Positions 1 to 5,735 of a stretch of 15,377 bases of DNA are shown piece after piece; the first letter of the stretch is position 1; each line of letters begins with the position of its first letter. Origin of the DNA: Candidatus Woykebacteria bacterium RIFCSPLOWO2_01_FULL_43_14. Lineage in GTDB: Bacteria > Patescibacteriota > Microgenomatia > Woykebacterales > 2-01-FULL-43-14. The stretch is from the NCBI GenBank assembly GCA_001816835.1, contig MHDB01000029.1, positions 1 through 15,377 on the forward strand, written 5' to 3'. The position numbers were made by a program, and so were the translations under genes. Below the pieces are notes generated by a model. It saw nothing but the letters and a program-made list of their open reading frames with translations. It did not search any database and was not told the origin of the DNA.

Positions 1-33
1 CCGGTTTGTTTTTTCACAACCCGGGGTTTTCTT

Positions 34-462
34 TTACCTTCTCCTTTGAAATAGGTGTAATGAAAGTGCTCGCATAAGAGTGACTCTACCCATTCTTTTG
101 AGTTCAGAGGGGGTTACCATAAACCCAAACTCGGTGCCAAATCTTTGTGCTTGCTCTACTAAGCTGTCTAAAGCTAAAATATCGGTAGCTCGCCACGTCC
201 AATGACGCATAACCCTTGGATTTGCAGATGCAGCTGTTAGTTCGGCTGCACGTGGTGGTATCAAACCTTCAAGAGGTCTCCTGTAGACCTTTTCAGCAAT
301 TATTCTGCTGACACCTGAGTACCCTTCTAACTGAACAAGCGTACCTGTAAGATCAGTCCCAAACTCTTCATTAAGAAACCGTGCAGTGCGGTTTGGGTCA
401 CCCTTACCTGTTTGAAAAGCGAGAATCATAGCTCTCTCGAAATCTTCTGGTAGTGGTGGCAT
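34..462 (-). CDS. Hypothetical protein, 142 aa (paralog of the neighbouring 620-928 gene)
   Basis: No family is recognised. The protein starts M-P-P, is soluble (no signal peptide or membrane segment) and ends in a basic LFQRRR tail. The ATG at 462 is supported by a GGAGAGG ribosome site at 468-474 with 5-nt spacing, and by a TATAAT box at 481-486. Residues 33-60 run from EFG to KVY with exactly the same 28-residue spacing as in the next gene (620-928). Both proteins also share an N-terminal MPP, an upstream T-G-(x)-D stretch, and the same promoter-RBS-start geometry. I infer an old tandem duplication that later diverged, with this copy keeping a longer C-terminal half. The gene is transcribed away from radA. 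Gene reality is well supported; function is unknown. Confidence 0.72.
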   Translation of the reverse strand: MPPLPEDFERAMILAFQTGKGDPNRTARFLNEEFGTDLTGTLVQLEGYSGVSRIIAEKVYRRPLEGLIPPRAAELTAASANPRVMRHWTWRATDILALDSLVEQAQRFGTEFGFMVTPSELKRMGRVTLMRALSLHLFQRRR

Positions 463-467
463 TACAT

Positions 468-486
468 CCTCTCCAGCTCAATTATA
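468..486 (-). promoter_or_regulatory. -10 box and ribosome site of the 34-462 gene
   Basis: On the minus strand a perfect TATAAT (481-486) is followed by GGAGAGG (468-474) and ATG (462). The expected start of transcription would fall at about 474, inside the ribosome site, so the leader would be very short. No good -35 box is seen. Confidence 0.5.
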
Positions 487-538
487 CATAGCCTGTCTAT
501 AGTTTTCCTCACCGCAGCCAATTCACGAGATATTTGTA

Positions 539-561
539 AAATACACTCCCGAGGTGTTTTT
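539..561 (-). terminator. Weak hairpin behind the 620-928 gene
   Basis: ACAC (543-546) pairs with GTGT (554-557), with three further A-T pairs outside a T/T mismatch. Read on the minus strand it is followed by a short T run. The stem is weak and nearly symmetrical, so it could act on either strand or not at all. Confidence 0.3.
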
Positions 562-619
562 GGTTAAAGAACCCCGAGATAGAATACTATTTATACTCGT
601 GGTTATCTTTTTGTCTTTA

Positions 620-928
620 CTAACCAACCATTCTTCTCCAACGACTTTCTTGATCAGGGCTCATTGCCTTTGGTTCAGCTGGGCCAACTTGCGATTTCAG
701 GGACTCCTCTGCTGCGCTGTTGGGAAAGACCACATTGTTGCCTAAGTAGACTTTTTGATATAGATACCACCTGACATTAGGAAGACTATCTTTTCCCAAA
801 AAAGCTGGTGCAATCTTCTCCCCAAACTCCGCCTCAATTAGAGTAGATCTCGTTACAAGATCACCTCCCGTTCTTCTATAGATATCACGAAGAGTCTCGG
901 CTAGATGCTCTTTCCTTGGTGGTGGCAC
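620..928 (-). CDS. Hypothetical protein, 102 aa (paralog of the 34-462 gene)
   Basis: I place the start at the GTG at 928 rather than the in-frame ATG at 958. A strong GGGGAGG ribosome site (936-942) sits 7 nt before the GTG, and with that start the protein begins M-P-P-P like its neighbour's M-P-P-L. No family is recognised. The protein is soluble and charged. The segment from EFG to KVY (about residues 34-61) matches the spacing of the same segment in the 34-462 protein. The C-terminal 40 residues are polar and probably disordered. It is divergent from radA, and the two promoters overlap. The gene is probably real because of its ribosome site and its resemblance to the paralog; function is unknown. 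Confidence 0.68.
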   Translation of the reverse strand: MPPPRKEHLAETLRDIYRRTGGDLVTRSTLIEAEFGEKIAPAFLGKDSLPNVRWYLYQKVYLGNNVVFPNSAAEESLKSQVGPAEPKAMSPDQESRWRRMVG

Positions 929-947
929 GATCCTACCTCCCCACTGA

Positions 948-977
948 TTTATACCCACAATGGTATACTTTTATCAA
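948..977 (-). promoter_or_regulatory. Promoter of the 620-928 gene
   Basis: On the minus strand TTGATA (972-977) and TATAAA (948-953) are 18 nt apart. The start of transcription is predicted near 941, at the GGGGAGG site. The -35 box overlaps the space between the radA -10 box and the radA start codon, so the two divergent promoters probably compete. Confidence 0.5.
961..969 (+). promoter_or_regulatory. Extended -10 promoter of radA
   Basis: TGG followed by TATACT (964-969) is an extended -10 element. The radA ATG is at 979, so transcription would begin 2-3 nt before it. No ribosome site is visible, which fits a leaderless mRNA. Confidence 0.55.
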
Positions 978-978
978 G

Positions 979-2298
979 ATGAAGTCTAGTGTAAGTTTCG
1001 TGTGTCAACAATGTGGGTATATCAGTAGCAGCTGGCTGGGGAAATGCTCTGAATGCGGGGCCTGGAATAGCTTAGTCGAAACCCTAGTCAGTAAGAAGTC
1101 TTCTAGTTACCAAAGGTTAGGTAGCACGCTAACTAATGACCAGAGTAGCCCAATTAGCTTTGATCAGATTGAGCAAGAAGAGCTGGTTCGGATGTCCACA
1201 GGGTTAGGGGAATTTGACCGCAGCCTGGGAGGTGGTATTGTACCTGGATCAGTGGTCTTACTTGGAGGTGACCCTGGAATCGGCAAGTCCACGATTTTAC
1301 TTCAAGTGGCCTTGAAACTATCTGAGCGTAATCTGACTACTATAATAGTAGCTGGGGAAGAGTCCCCTGGCCAGATAAAAATCAGGGTAGAGAGAGTAGG
1401 TAAGCATACTGATAACATCAGAGTTCTACCCCAGACGGATATTGACTTGGTCATTGACACGCTTAGCCACACCAAACCCAATCTGGTGATAATAGACTCC
1501 ATTCAAACTATGTTTACGTCTGACTTGGATGGTTCTAGTGGGAGTGTAGGTCAGGTAAGGGAATGTGCGTGGAGGCTCGTAAGATACGCTAAAAGTAGCA
1601 AAGTTCCTGTTTTCTTAGTGGGTCATGTGACCAAGGAAGGCACGATTGCCGGTCCTCGGGTGCTAGAACACCTGGTAGACACGGTTTTGTACATGGAGGG
1701 GGAGCGGTATCACACTTTTAGACTGGTACGTAGTATTAAAAATAGGTTTGGTAAAAGCGACGAGATTGGTATTTTTGAGATGACTGGAGAGGGAATGAAA
1801 GAAGTCGCCAACCCATCACTACAATTTCTAAACCCCGACGGTCCGCAAGTTGGGAGCGTGGTGGTGAGTACGATGGAAGGGAGTCGACCTATACTCGCCG
1901 AGATTCAAGCCCTCACCGCGACTACCATTTTTGGGATGCCTAAGAGAAGTGCTAATGGGATTGATTTGAACCGTCTGCAGATGCTTTCAGCCGTTCTTTC
2001 AAGACGTGCGGGGATTCAGCTTGGAAACCAAGATATTTACGTCAATGTGGCTGGGGGCTTAAAAATCTCGGAGCCTGCGGTTGATTTGGGTGTTTGCCTT
2101 GCTATCGCGTCCAATACTTTGGACAAGTCGCTAACTGAACAAACAGTCGTAATTGGGGAGGTGGGTCTTCAAGGCGAAGTGAGAGATGTACCAGGGCTTG
2201 AGAAAAGAATGTCTGAGGCTAAGAAGATCGGTTTTAAAAACTTTATCACCTCTTCGCAAGTAAAAAGTGTGCGAGAAGCGATCAAATTCCTAAAGTAA
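979..2298 (+). CDS. radA: DNA repair protein RadA
   Basis: RadA is a RecA-like ATPase/helicase that processes recombination intermediates by branch migration. The 439-aa protein is close to the family's usual length and complete. Visible parts in order: a zinc finger with C9, C12, C23 and C26; Walker A GDPGIGKST at 97-105; Walker B LVIIDS at 169-174; the RadA signature KNRFG at 254-258; and a C-terminal Lon-protease-like domain with GEVGLQGEVR at 393-402. The ATG at 979 is chosen because the zinc finger follows it directly, as in other RadA proteins; an in-frame ATG at 916 would add 21 residues lying across the promoter. No Shine-Dalgarno site precedes the ATG, and TATACT ends 9 nt before it. 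Identification is secure. Confidence 0.97.
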   Translation: MKSSVSFVCQQCGYISSSWLGKCSECGAWNSLVETLVSKKSSSYQRLGSTLTNDQSSPISFDQIEQEELVRMSTGLGEFDRSLGGGIVPGSVVLLGGDPGIGKSTILLQVALKLSERNLTTIIVAGEESPGQIKIRVERVGKHTDNIRVLPQTDIDLVIDTLSHTKPNLVIIDSIQTMFTSDLDGSSGSVGQVRECAWRLVRYAKSSKVPVFLVGHVTKEGTIAGPRVLEHLVDTVLYMEGERYHTFRLVRSIKNRFGKSDEIGIFEMTGEGMKEVANPSLQFLNPDGPQVGSVVVSTMEGSRPILAEIQALTATTIFGMPKRSANGIDLNRLQMLSAVLSRRAGIQLGNQDIYVNVAGGLKISEPAVDLGVCLAIASNTLDKSLTEQTVVIGEVGLQGEVRDVPGLEKRMSEAKKIGFKNFITSSQVKSVREAIKFLK

Positions 2299-2303
2299 CT
2301 ACT

Positions 2304-2374
2304 TTACCAATGAGATTTTGGAGTAGTATAATTTGGTTGTATTTATCTCTGCCGATTGGCCCCGCCTAAGGCGG
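2304..2374 (+). promoter_or_regulatory. Promoter and leader hairpin before the PIN-TRAM gene
   Basis: A perfect TATAAT (2327-2332) has a weak TTACCA 17 nt upstream (2304-2309). The leader of about 65 nt carries a small hairpin, CCGCC-TAA-GGCGG (2362-2374), of a palindrome style repeated elsewhere in the window. A modest AAGGA (2389-2393) precedes the ATG. Confidence 0.5.
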
Positions 2375-2403
2375 ATTGAATTTATCTTAAGGAATTATCT
2401 TTT

Positions 2404-3318
2404 ATGCCAGTGAAACCTATCATCCCGAGTATTTTTGGTTTAGTGTTTGCCCTTTTAGGTTACATCGGTGCCCAAAACTATCTAACACAGCTTAACCCTC
2501 ACAACTTTCCTTACCTCATTCAAAATCTCTCCGCCTTCGCTAGTGGTTTATTTGGGGTCTTTTTATTGCCGATTCTGGGTCATTACCTGACTGTACTGTA
2601 CTCAAATTTTGTCCATCGAATTGCTATTGAACTGGTCAGTCAGATCCAAAGTAGGCTTAGCTTCCCTTCCATGGCCTCACTCAACATGAGAAGAGCCAAG
2701 AAAAAACTCGAAGCCACAGAGAGAGTTTTTAATCCAATGTTGCTAGACACCAGCGCCATTATTGACGGCCGAATCTTGGATATCGTGGAAACAGGGTTTT
2801 TGTCAGGCACTTTATTTGTCCCAAATTTTGTCCTTATTGAGCTGCAGCAAGTAGCCGATTCAGCGAATGCCCTTAAACGAAGCAGGGGGAGACGGGGTTT
2901 TGAGATATTAGAAGCTTTAAAAAAATCTAACAGTATCAAAACAGAGATAACCAGGGAGGAAGCTGCGGGTAAAGATGCTGATGAGAAACTGGTGAAGCTA
3001 GCCAGGACGCTGAAAGCTAAGATTGTGACTTGTGATTACAACCTGAACAAAGTCGCCTCATTAAACGGGGTCAAGACCTTGAACGTGAACGAGTTATCCA
3101 ATTCACTCAAGACTATTGTCCTTCCAGGCGAGACATTGAGTATTAAAGTTATCCAGGAAGGGAAAGAGAAAAGTCAGGGAGTAGGTTACTTGCCTGATGG
3201 GACCATGGTGGTAGTAGAAAACGGTAATTCCTTGATAGGGAAAAATGTGGAAATGGTTGTGTCTAGGGTCATTCAAACTGTAGCTGGACGGATGATCTTT
3301 GGCTCGGCTAAAGAATAG
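2404..3318 (+). CDS. Membrane-anchored PIN-TRAM domain protein (YacL family)
   Basis: This is a predicted ribonuclease-like protein of the YacL family, which joins a PIN nuclease fold to a TRAM RNA-binding domain. In 304 aa the order is: two membrane segments (about 8-24 and 42-66), a basic linker, a PIN domain (about 111-235) and a C-terminal TRAM domain (about 240-300). Acidic PIN residues are visible in LLDTSAIIDGR (D115, D121), IELQQVADS (E146), DADEK (D191, D193) and TCDYNLNKVA (D211). The TRAM part ends with the typical QTVAGRMIFG. Many relatives have four N-terminal membrane segments; only two are clear here. Its RNA target is not known from the sequence. The TAG stop codon is the first three bases of the repeat that opens the next element. 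Confidence 0.92.
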   Translation: MPVKPIIPSIFGLVFALLGYIGAQNYLTQLNPHNFPYLIQNLSAFASGLFGVFLLPILGHYLTVLYSNFVHRIAIELVSQIQSRLSFPSMASLNMRRAKKKLEATERVFNPMLLDTSAIIDGRILDIVETGFLSGTLFVPNFVLIELQQVADSANALKRSRGRRGFEILEALKKSNSIKTEITREEAAGKDADEKLVKLARTLKAKIVTCDYNLNKVASLNGVKTLNVNELSNSLKTIVLPGETLSIKVIQEGKEKSQGVGYLPDGTMVVVENGNSLIGKNVEMVVSRVIQTVAGRMIFGSAKE

Positions 3319-3346
3319 GTTGTAGGGGGTAGTGATTAGGTTGTAG
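3316..3346. repeat. Left inverted-repeat arm of the four-helix-bundle element
   Basis: TAGGTTGTAG occurs twice, at 3316-3325 and 3337-3346, 21 nt apart. The reverse complement CTACAACCTA lies at 3701-3710, after the gene in between. The first copy begins exactly at the stop codon of the PIN-TRAM gene. Confidence 0.75.
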
Positions 3347-3355
3347 TATTGAGCT

Positions 3356-3718
3356 ATGGACTCTTACCGTGAGTTAACTGTCTGGCAGAAATCGGTTGAC
3401 CTTTGTGTTCTCCTTTACAAATTAACTGAAACATTTCCCAAATCTGAATTGTATGGTCTGGTCTCTCAAATGAGACGATGTTGTGTTGGAATTCCGTCAA
3501 ACATAGCTGAGGGACAGCGTAGAGGACATAGAACAGAGTATATCCAGTTTCTCCGAATCGCTTACGGTTCCGGTGCAGAGTTGGAAACCCAGATTCTAAT
3601 AGCCTTCAAGATAGGTTATTTATCTCAGGAAGACCACGTTACTCTAGTCCAGACTATGGACGAAATAATGAAGATGCTCAACCGACTAATAAATAAACTT
3701 CTACAACCTACCACCTAA
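3356..3718 (+). CDS. Four-helix-bundle protein (S23/23S rRNA intervening-sequence family)
   Basis: The 120-aa protein matches the four-helix-bundle family first described as ORFs in 23S rRNA intervening sequences and related to the accessory protein Avd of diversity-generating retroelements. Family hallmarks are YRELTVWQKSVDL near the N-terminus, FPKSELYGLVSQMRR, then GIPSNIAEGQRR and FLRIAYGSGAELETQI. No enzymatic residues are evident; known members form oligomeric, basic bundles and probably bind nucleic acid. The start ATG at 3356 has no ribosome site and lies 9 nt after the left repeat arm. The last codons, LLQPTT-stop, are read through the right repeat arm, so the gene fits its repeat frame exactly. 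It is not inside an rRNA gene here. Family assignment is strong; cellular role is unknown. Confidence 0.92.
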   Translation: MDSYRELTVWQKSVDLCVLLYKLTETFPKSELYGLVSQMRRCCVGIPSNIAEGQRRGHRTEYIQFLRIAYGSGAELETQILIAFKIGYLSQEDHVTLVQTMDEIMKMLNRLINKLLQPTT

Positions 3719-3730
3719 AACCCACAACCT
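3701..3730. repeat. Right inverted-repeat arm of the four-helix-bundle element
   Basis: CTACAACCTA (3701-3710) is the exact reverse complement of the left-arm unit and encodes the end of the protein. The following 17 bases, 3714-3730, are an exact reverse complement of 7711-7727 in the empty copy upstream of the DUF11 gene. Confidence 0.75.
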
Positions 3731-3736
3731 GACTAG

Positions 3737-3755
3737 TTCTCCACAATTATCCACA
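3737..3755 (+). promoter_or_regulatory. Tandem DnaA-box-like sites
   Basis: TTATCCACA (3747-3755) is a perfect DnaA box. TTCTCCACA (3737-3745), one mismatch away, sits 1 nt before it in the same orientation. AT-rich sequence follows to about 3860. No dnaA or dnaN gene is in the window, so this may be an origin fragment, a DnaA regulatory site or chance. Confidence 0.4.
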
Positions 3756-3885
3756 GGGATTGAAAAGGCGTATTTTGAAGCTATTTAAACTATCGGTCTA
3801 GGTGTTTTTCGCAAAGAAAAAAGATATAGGTCTAAAAATATTGACAGGAGATGAAAAAAGTGTTACTTTTCTTGTGCTGATGCAC

Positions 3886-3922
3886 AAAAAACAACACCGC
3901 CCATAGGGTTGAGCGGTGTTGT
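3886..3922 (-). terminator. Intrinsic terminator, minus strand
   Basis: ACAACACCGC (3891-3900) and GCGGTGTTGT (3913-3922) form a perfect 10-bp stem. On the minus strand the stem is followed directly by five T (3890-3886). On the plus strand the following bases are AAAGGG, so only minus-strand use makes sense. Confidence 0.7.
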
Positions 3923-3969
3923 AAAGGGTTTTGGTAAAGACGAACCCGGACAGCGGGGACGGCTTATGT
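3886..3969 (-). ncRNA. Candidate small RNA, about 84 nt
   Basis: No protein gene explains the strong minus-strand terminator at 3886-3922, so a short RNA is proposed. A possible promoter lies just upstream on the minus strand: TTGATT (3999-4004), 18 nt, then TAATAT (3975-3980), giving a start near 3968. The RNA would contain a GGGTT/AACCC stem that competes with a CCCG/CGGG stem, followed by the terminator hairpin. It matches no RNA family I know. The 5' end is uncertain. Confidence 0.4.
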
Positions 3970-4008
3970 TTTTTATATTAAGCACAAACTATGTTCTAAA
4001 TCAATCAC

Positions 4009-4027
4009 CAACAATGATATAACAAAA
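4009..4027 (+). repeat. 19-nt repeat, copy 1 (carries an extended -10)
   Basis: CAACAATGATATAACAAAA is identical to 4568-4586. It contains TGATATAAC, an extended -10 form (4015-4023). It lies upstream of the candidate RNA gene. Confidence 0.6.
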
Positions 4028-4087
4028 CATTATGGTGATATGTATAGGTCTACTTTAGTTAGATGAGACTAGAAGAGGGTATATTAT

Positions 4088-4116
4088 TTGACAGACGAGG
4101 AAATAAATGATATACT
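4088..4116 (+). promoter_or_regulatory. Near-consensus promoter of the candidate structured RNA
   Basis: TTGACA (4088-4093), a 17-nt spacer, then TATACT (4111-4116) preceded by TGA, so the -10 is also extended. This is the best promoter match in the window. It is followed by about 570 nt without a credible plus-strand ORF. Transcription should start near 4123. Confidence 0.75.
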
Positions 4117-4133
4117 TTAGACATAGTTTGATG

Positions 4134-4158
4134 CCTGCCTACAGCAGGTTTTTGTTTT
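4134..4158 (+). terminator. Promoter-proximal hairpin with T run (possible attenuator)
   Basis: CCTGC (4134-4138) pairs with GCAGG (4144-4148), followed by TTTTTGTTTT (4149-4158). The structure begins only about 12 nt after the predicted transcription start. The 5-bp stem is weak, so partial termination is more likely than complete. A second GCAGG at 4188-4192 could pair with the same CCTGC. Confidence 0.35.
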
Positions 4159-4498
4159 GCCTAAAAAGTTATTGATTATTTCAGTAAAGCAGGTAAGTAC
4201 AGACATAAAGGTTGTATCCGTTTCGTGAGTGAGACATGCGTAATAGATAGCGAGAAAAGGGGGAAATACCAAAGGGGGATTTGTCCCCCGTTGGCCAAAC
4301 AGCCATTAAGGTTGGTTTCTGGACCCTGGAGTCTGGTTTGGGGTAACACTCTTACTGGACTCTAAGGTCTGGAAATCTAAGTAACGCCAGTCTTCTGCCC
4401 ACGCATTTTCTGTCCCTCGCCTTTGGCGAGATAATTAAATATGGTCTCTTTAAACAAACCCACAATTCAATTCAGGATTGTGGGTTAGAGCTGGAACT

Positions 4499-4563
4499 AG
4501 CAACGTACACGTAACAACTTCCACACCTCAGTGTTGTTAGGGCTCGTTGCTTGTTTTGTTTTT
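4499..4563 (+). terminator. Intrinsic terminator of the candidate structured RNA
   Basis: AGCAACG (4499-4505) pairs with CGTTGCT (4545-4551), enclosing TAACAAC (4512-4518) paired with GTTGTTA (4533-4539). A T-rich tail, TTGTTTTGTTTTTG (4551-4564), follows. It lies well upstream of the next gene. Confidence 0.65.
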
Positions 4564-4567
4564 GTTA

Positions 4568-4586
4568 CAACAATGATATAACAAAA
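4568..4586 (+). repeat. 19-nt repeat, copy 2; probable -10 of the envelope operon
   Basis: This is identical to 4009-4027. TGATATAAC (4574-4582) is an extended -10, placed right after the terminator T run and about 110 nt before the next gene. It is the best promoter candidate for the 4694-7541 pair. Confidence 0.55.
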
Positions 4587-4624
4587 GCGTCAGTGACAAG
4601 AGTCATTGTTTAAGGAGACGATCT

Positions 4625-4648
4625 GTTCTCGGACATTGTCCAGGGAAC
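4625..4648 (+). promoter_or_regulatory. Leader hairpin before the envelope operon
   Basis: GTTCTCGGAC (4625-4634) pairs with GTCC and GGGAAC (4638-4648) as a 10-bp stem with one bulged A and an ATT loop. No T run follows, so it is not a terminator; it may stabilise the mRNA or bind a regulator. The ribosome site AGGAG (4681-4685) is well downstream. Confidence 0.45.
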
Positions 4649-4693
4649 GCGCACACAAGACGAAAAAAAATCGGCGTACAAGGAGTACACCAA

Positions 4694-5716
4694 GTGACAG
4701 ACACCGCACAACCACCAAGGTTTAACCTTGTAGAGCTTTTGGCGGGCCAGAATCCTTTGGCGTCCGATCTTAGTAAGATTGAAGGCGCTTTGGGAGAGCT
4801 TAAATTTGAGCTGACCCGACTTCAAGGGGCTTTAAGAAATAAGGCCGTTCCTAAAGCTAAGTCAGGTGAGGCCAAGAAGCTGGATTTGGAACTCAGAAAG
4901 GTTCAATCTGAAATAGCAGAACTTGAAGCGTCGCTTGCCTCTGGGGATATTCAAGGACTTGCTCGTAGCTGGGCCGAAATTGGGTTAGAAGAATATGTCA
5001 AGAAGGTCGAAGGTATTCAGTCGGCCATGGATGCTTTGAGAAGCGTTACCCCAGAGGAACGCGCTAAACTAGAAGAGCTGACAACCAAGATCGCTTTCTT
5101 GGAAGCTGCTCGTGAGGCTGAGGTGTCTCAGACCCAGAGTGCGAGGACTGAGTTTGGAGATCTTATGACCGAAGTTTTGGACCAATGGGGTCAAACCAGA
5201 CCAGAAACTCAGTTTCCTGACACACCGCCCCAGGGTTGGCAAGACTACTTTGAGCGGCAGCTTATTCATACACAACGTCACCTTGATGCTACCTTTATGG
5301 ACAGTTTGCAGCACGCCTTTGAACGAATCAATGGCATACTACAGCTTATGGAGGAAAGGTCTACTGGTCTGAAACCAAGACCCAAGCCATCAAAATGGGT
5401 TACGGCCCTTTCTTTTGGGATTGGGATGCTACTTAGTATTACCACGTTCCAGGTCTTAAATTTGGATGTAGGCACCAAAACTGCTCTGGTTCTTGCTGGG
5501 GTAGTCTTTGTAACTGTTACAGCAGGGATTTACGCCCTGATCAAAGACTTTTGGTTTGGGGAAGAGGAAGCAGAGCGGGAGCAACACCTAATTCCACCGC
5601 CCCCTCGGCAGCCCGTCCCAGGAACCGATGCTGGACCTCAGACTGGAGCGTCCTTCGCCCGTCCTAGGTCTGTACCTGGTCGTGGTGACTCGGACAGTGA
5701 CCTAAAGCCGTTCTAA
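4694..5716 (+). CDS. Coiled-coil protein with two membrane segments and a Pro-rich tail
   Basis: No family is recognised. The start is GTG, with AGGAG at 4681-4685 and 8-nt spacing. The 340-aa protein has a long polar helical region (about 22-150) rich in E, L, K and A in heptad-like order, interrupted by a Lys/Ala-rich break near 50-62. A second helical part follows (about 181-222), then two membrane segments (about 235-255 and 262-284) joined by a short loop. The C-terminal 55 residues are acidic, then Pro-rich and probably disordered. With no signal peptide, both large parts should face the cytoplasm. It is followed 19 nt later by an extracellular protein gene, so the pair may form a cell-envelope assembly. 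Function is unknown. Confidence 0.85.
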   Translation: MTDTAQPPRFNLVELLAGQNPLASDLSKIEGALGELKFELTRLQGALRNKAVPKAKSGEAKKLDLELRKVQSEIAELEASLASGDIQGLARSWAEIGLEEYVKKVEGIQSAMDALRSVTPEERAKLEELTTKIAFLEAAREAEVSQTQSARTEFGDLMTEVLDQWGQTRPETQFPDTPPQGWQDYFERQLIHTQRHLDATFMDSLQHAFERINGILQLMEERSTGLKPRPKPSKWVTALSFGIGMLLSITTFQVLNLDVGTKTALVLAGVVFVTVTAGIYALIKDFWFGEEEAEREQHLIPPPPRQPVPGTDAGPQTGASFARPRSVPGRGDSDSDLKPF

Positions 5717-5735
5717 AGAAAAGGAGAAGAAAGGC

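Larger units (their letters stand above)
4123..4563 (+). ncRNA. Candidate structured non-coding RNA, about 440 nt
   Basis: The transcript would run from the promoter at 4088-4116 to the terminator at 4499-4563. Visible structure: a small hairpin with T run (4134-4158); a likely closing helix of 4231-4241 with 4401-4410 (10 pairs, one bulged C); a hairpin at 4269-4294 (CCAA/TTGG around GGGGGA/TCCCCC with a TTTG loop); a rod at 4314-4377 with 19 of 20 pairs plus a further seven nearer the tip; CTCGCC-TTT-GGCGAG (4416-4430); and a perfect 10-bp hairpin at 4457-4486. I found no conserved tmRNA, RNase P or SRP RNA sequence in it. A divergent 6S-like RNA is possible because of the rod flanked by unequal unpaired stretches, but this is a guess. 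Confidence 0.55.

Noticed and set aside
554..745. 63-codon plus-strand frame
   Set aside because: It largely overlaps the supported minus-strand gene at 620-928 and has no ribosome site or promoter.
916..978. Upstream in-frame ATG adding 21 residues to RadA
   Set aside because: It would place coding sequence across the promoter; RadA proteins normally begin just before the zinc finger, as from 979.
3316..3346. CRISPR-like or simple tandem array
   Set aside because: There are only two 10-bp units with one 11-nt spacer, plus inverted copies; this fits an inverted-repeat element, not CRISPR.
3841..3869. TTGACA at 3841-3846 as a plus-strand promoter
   Set aside because: The matching -10 is poor (TACTTT), and the hairpin downstream is a terminator only on the opposite strand.
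3880..4600. Identification of the gene-free region as tmRNA, RNase P RNA or SRP RNA
   Set aside because: Conserved sequences of those RNAs (for example GAGGAAAGTCC of RNase P, the TTCGAC region of tmRNA) are absent on both strands by eye.
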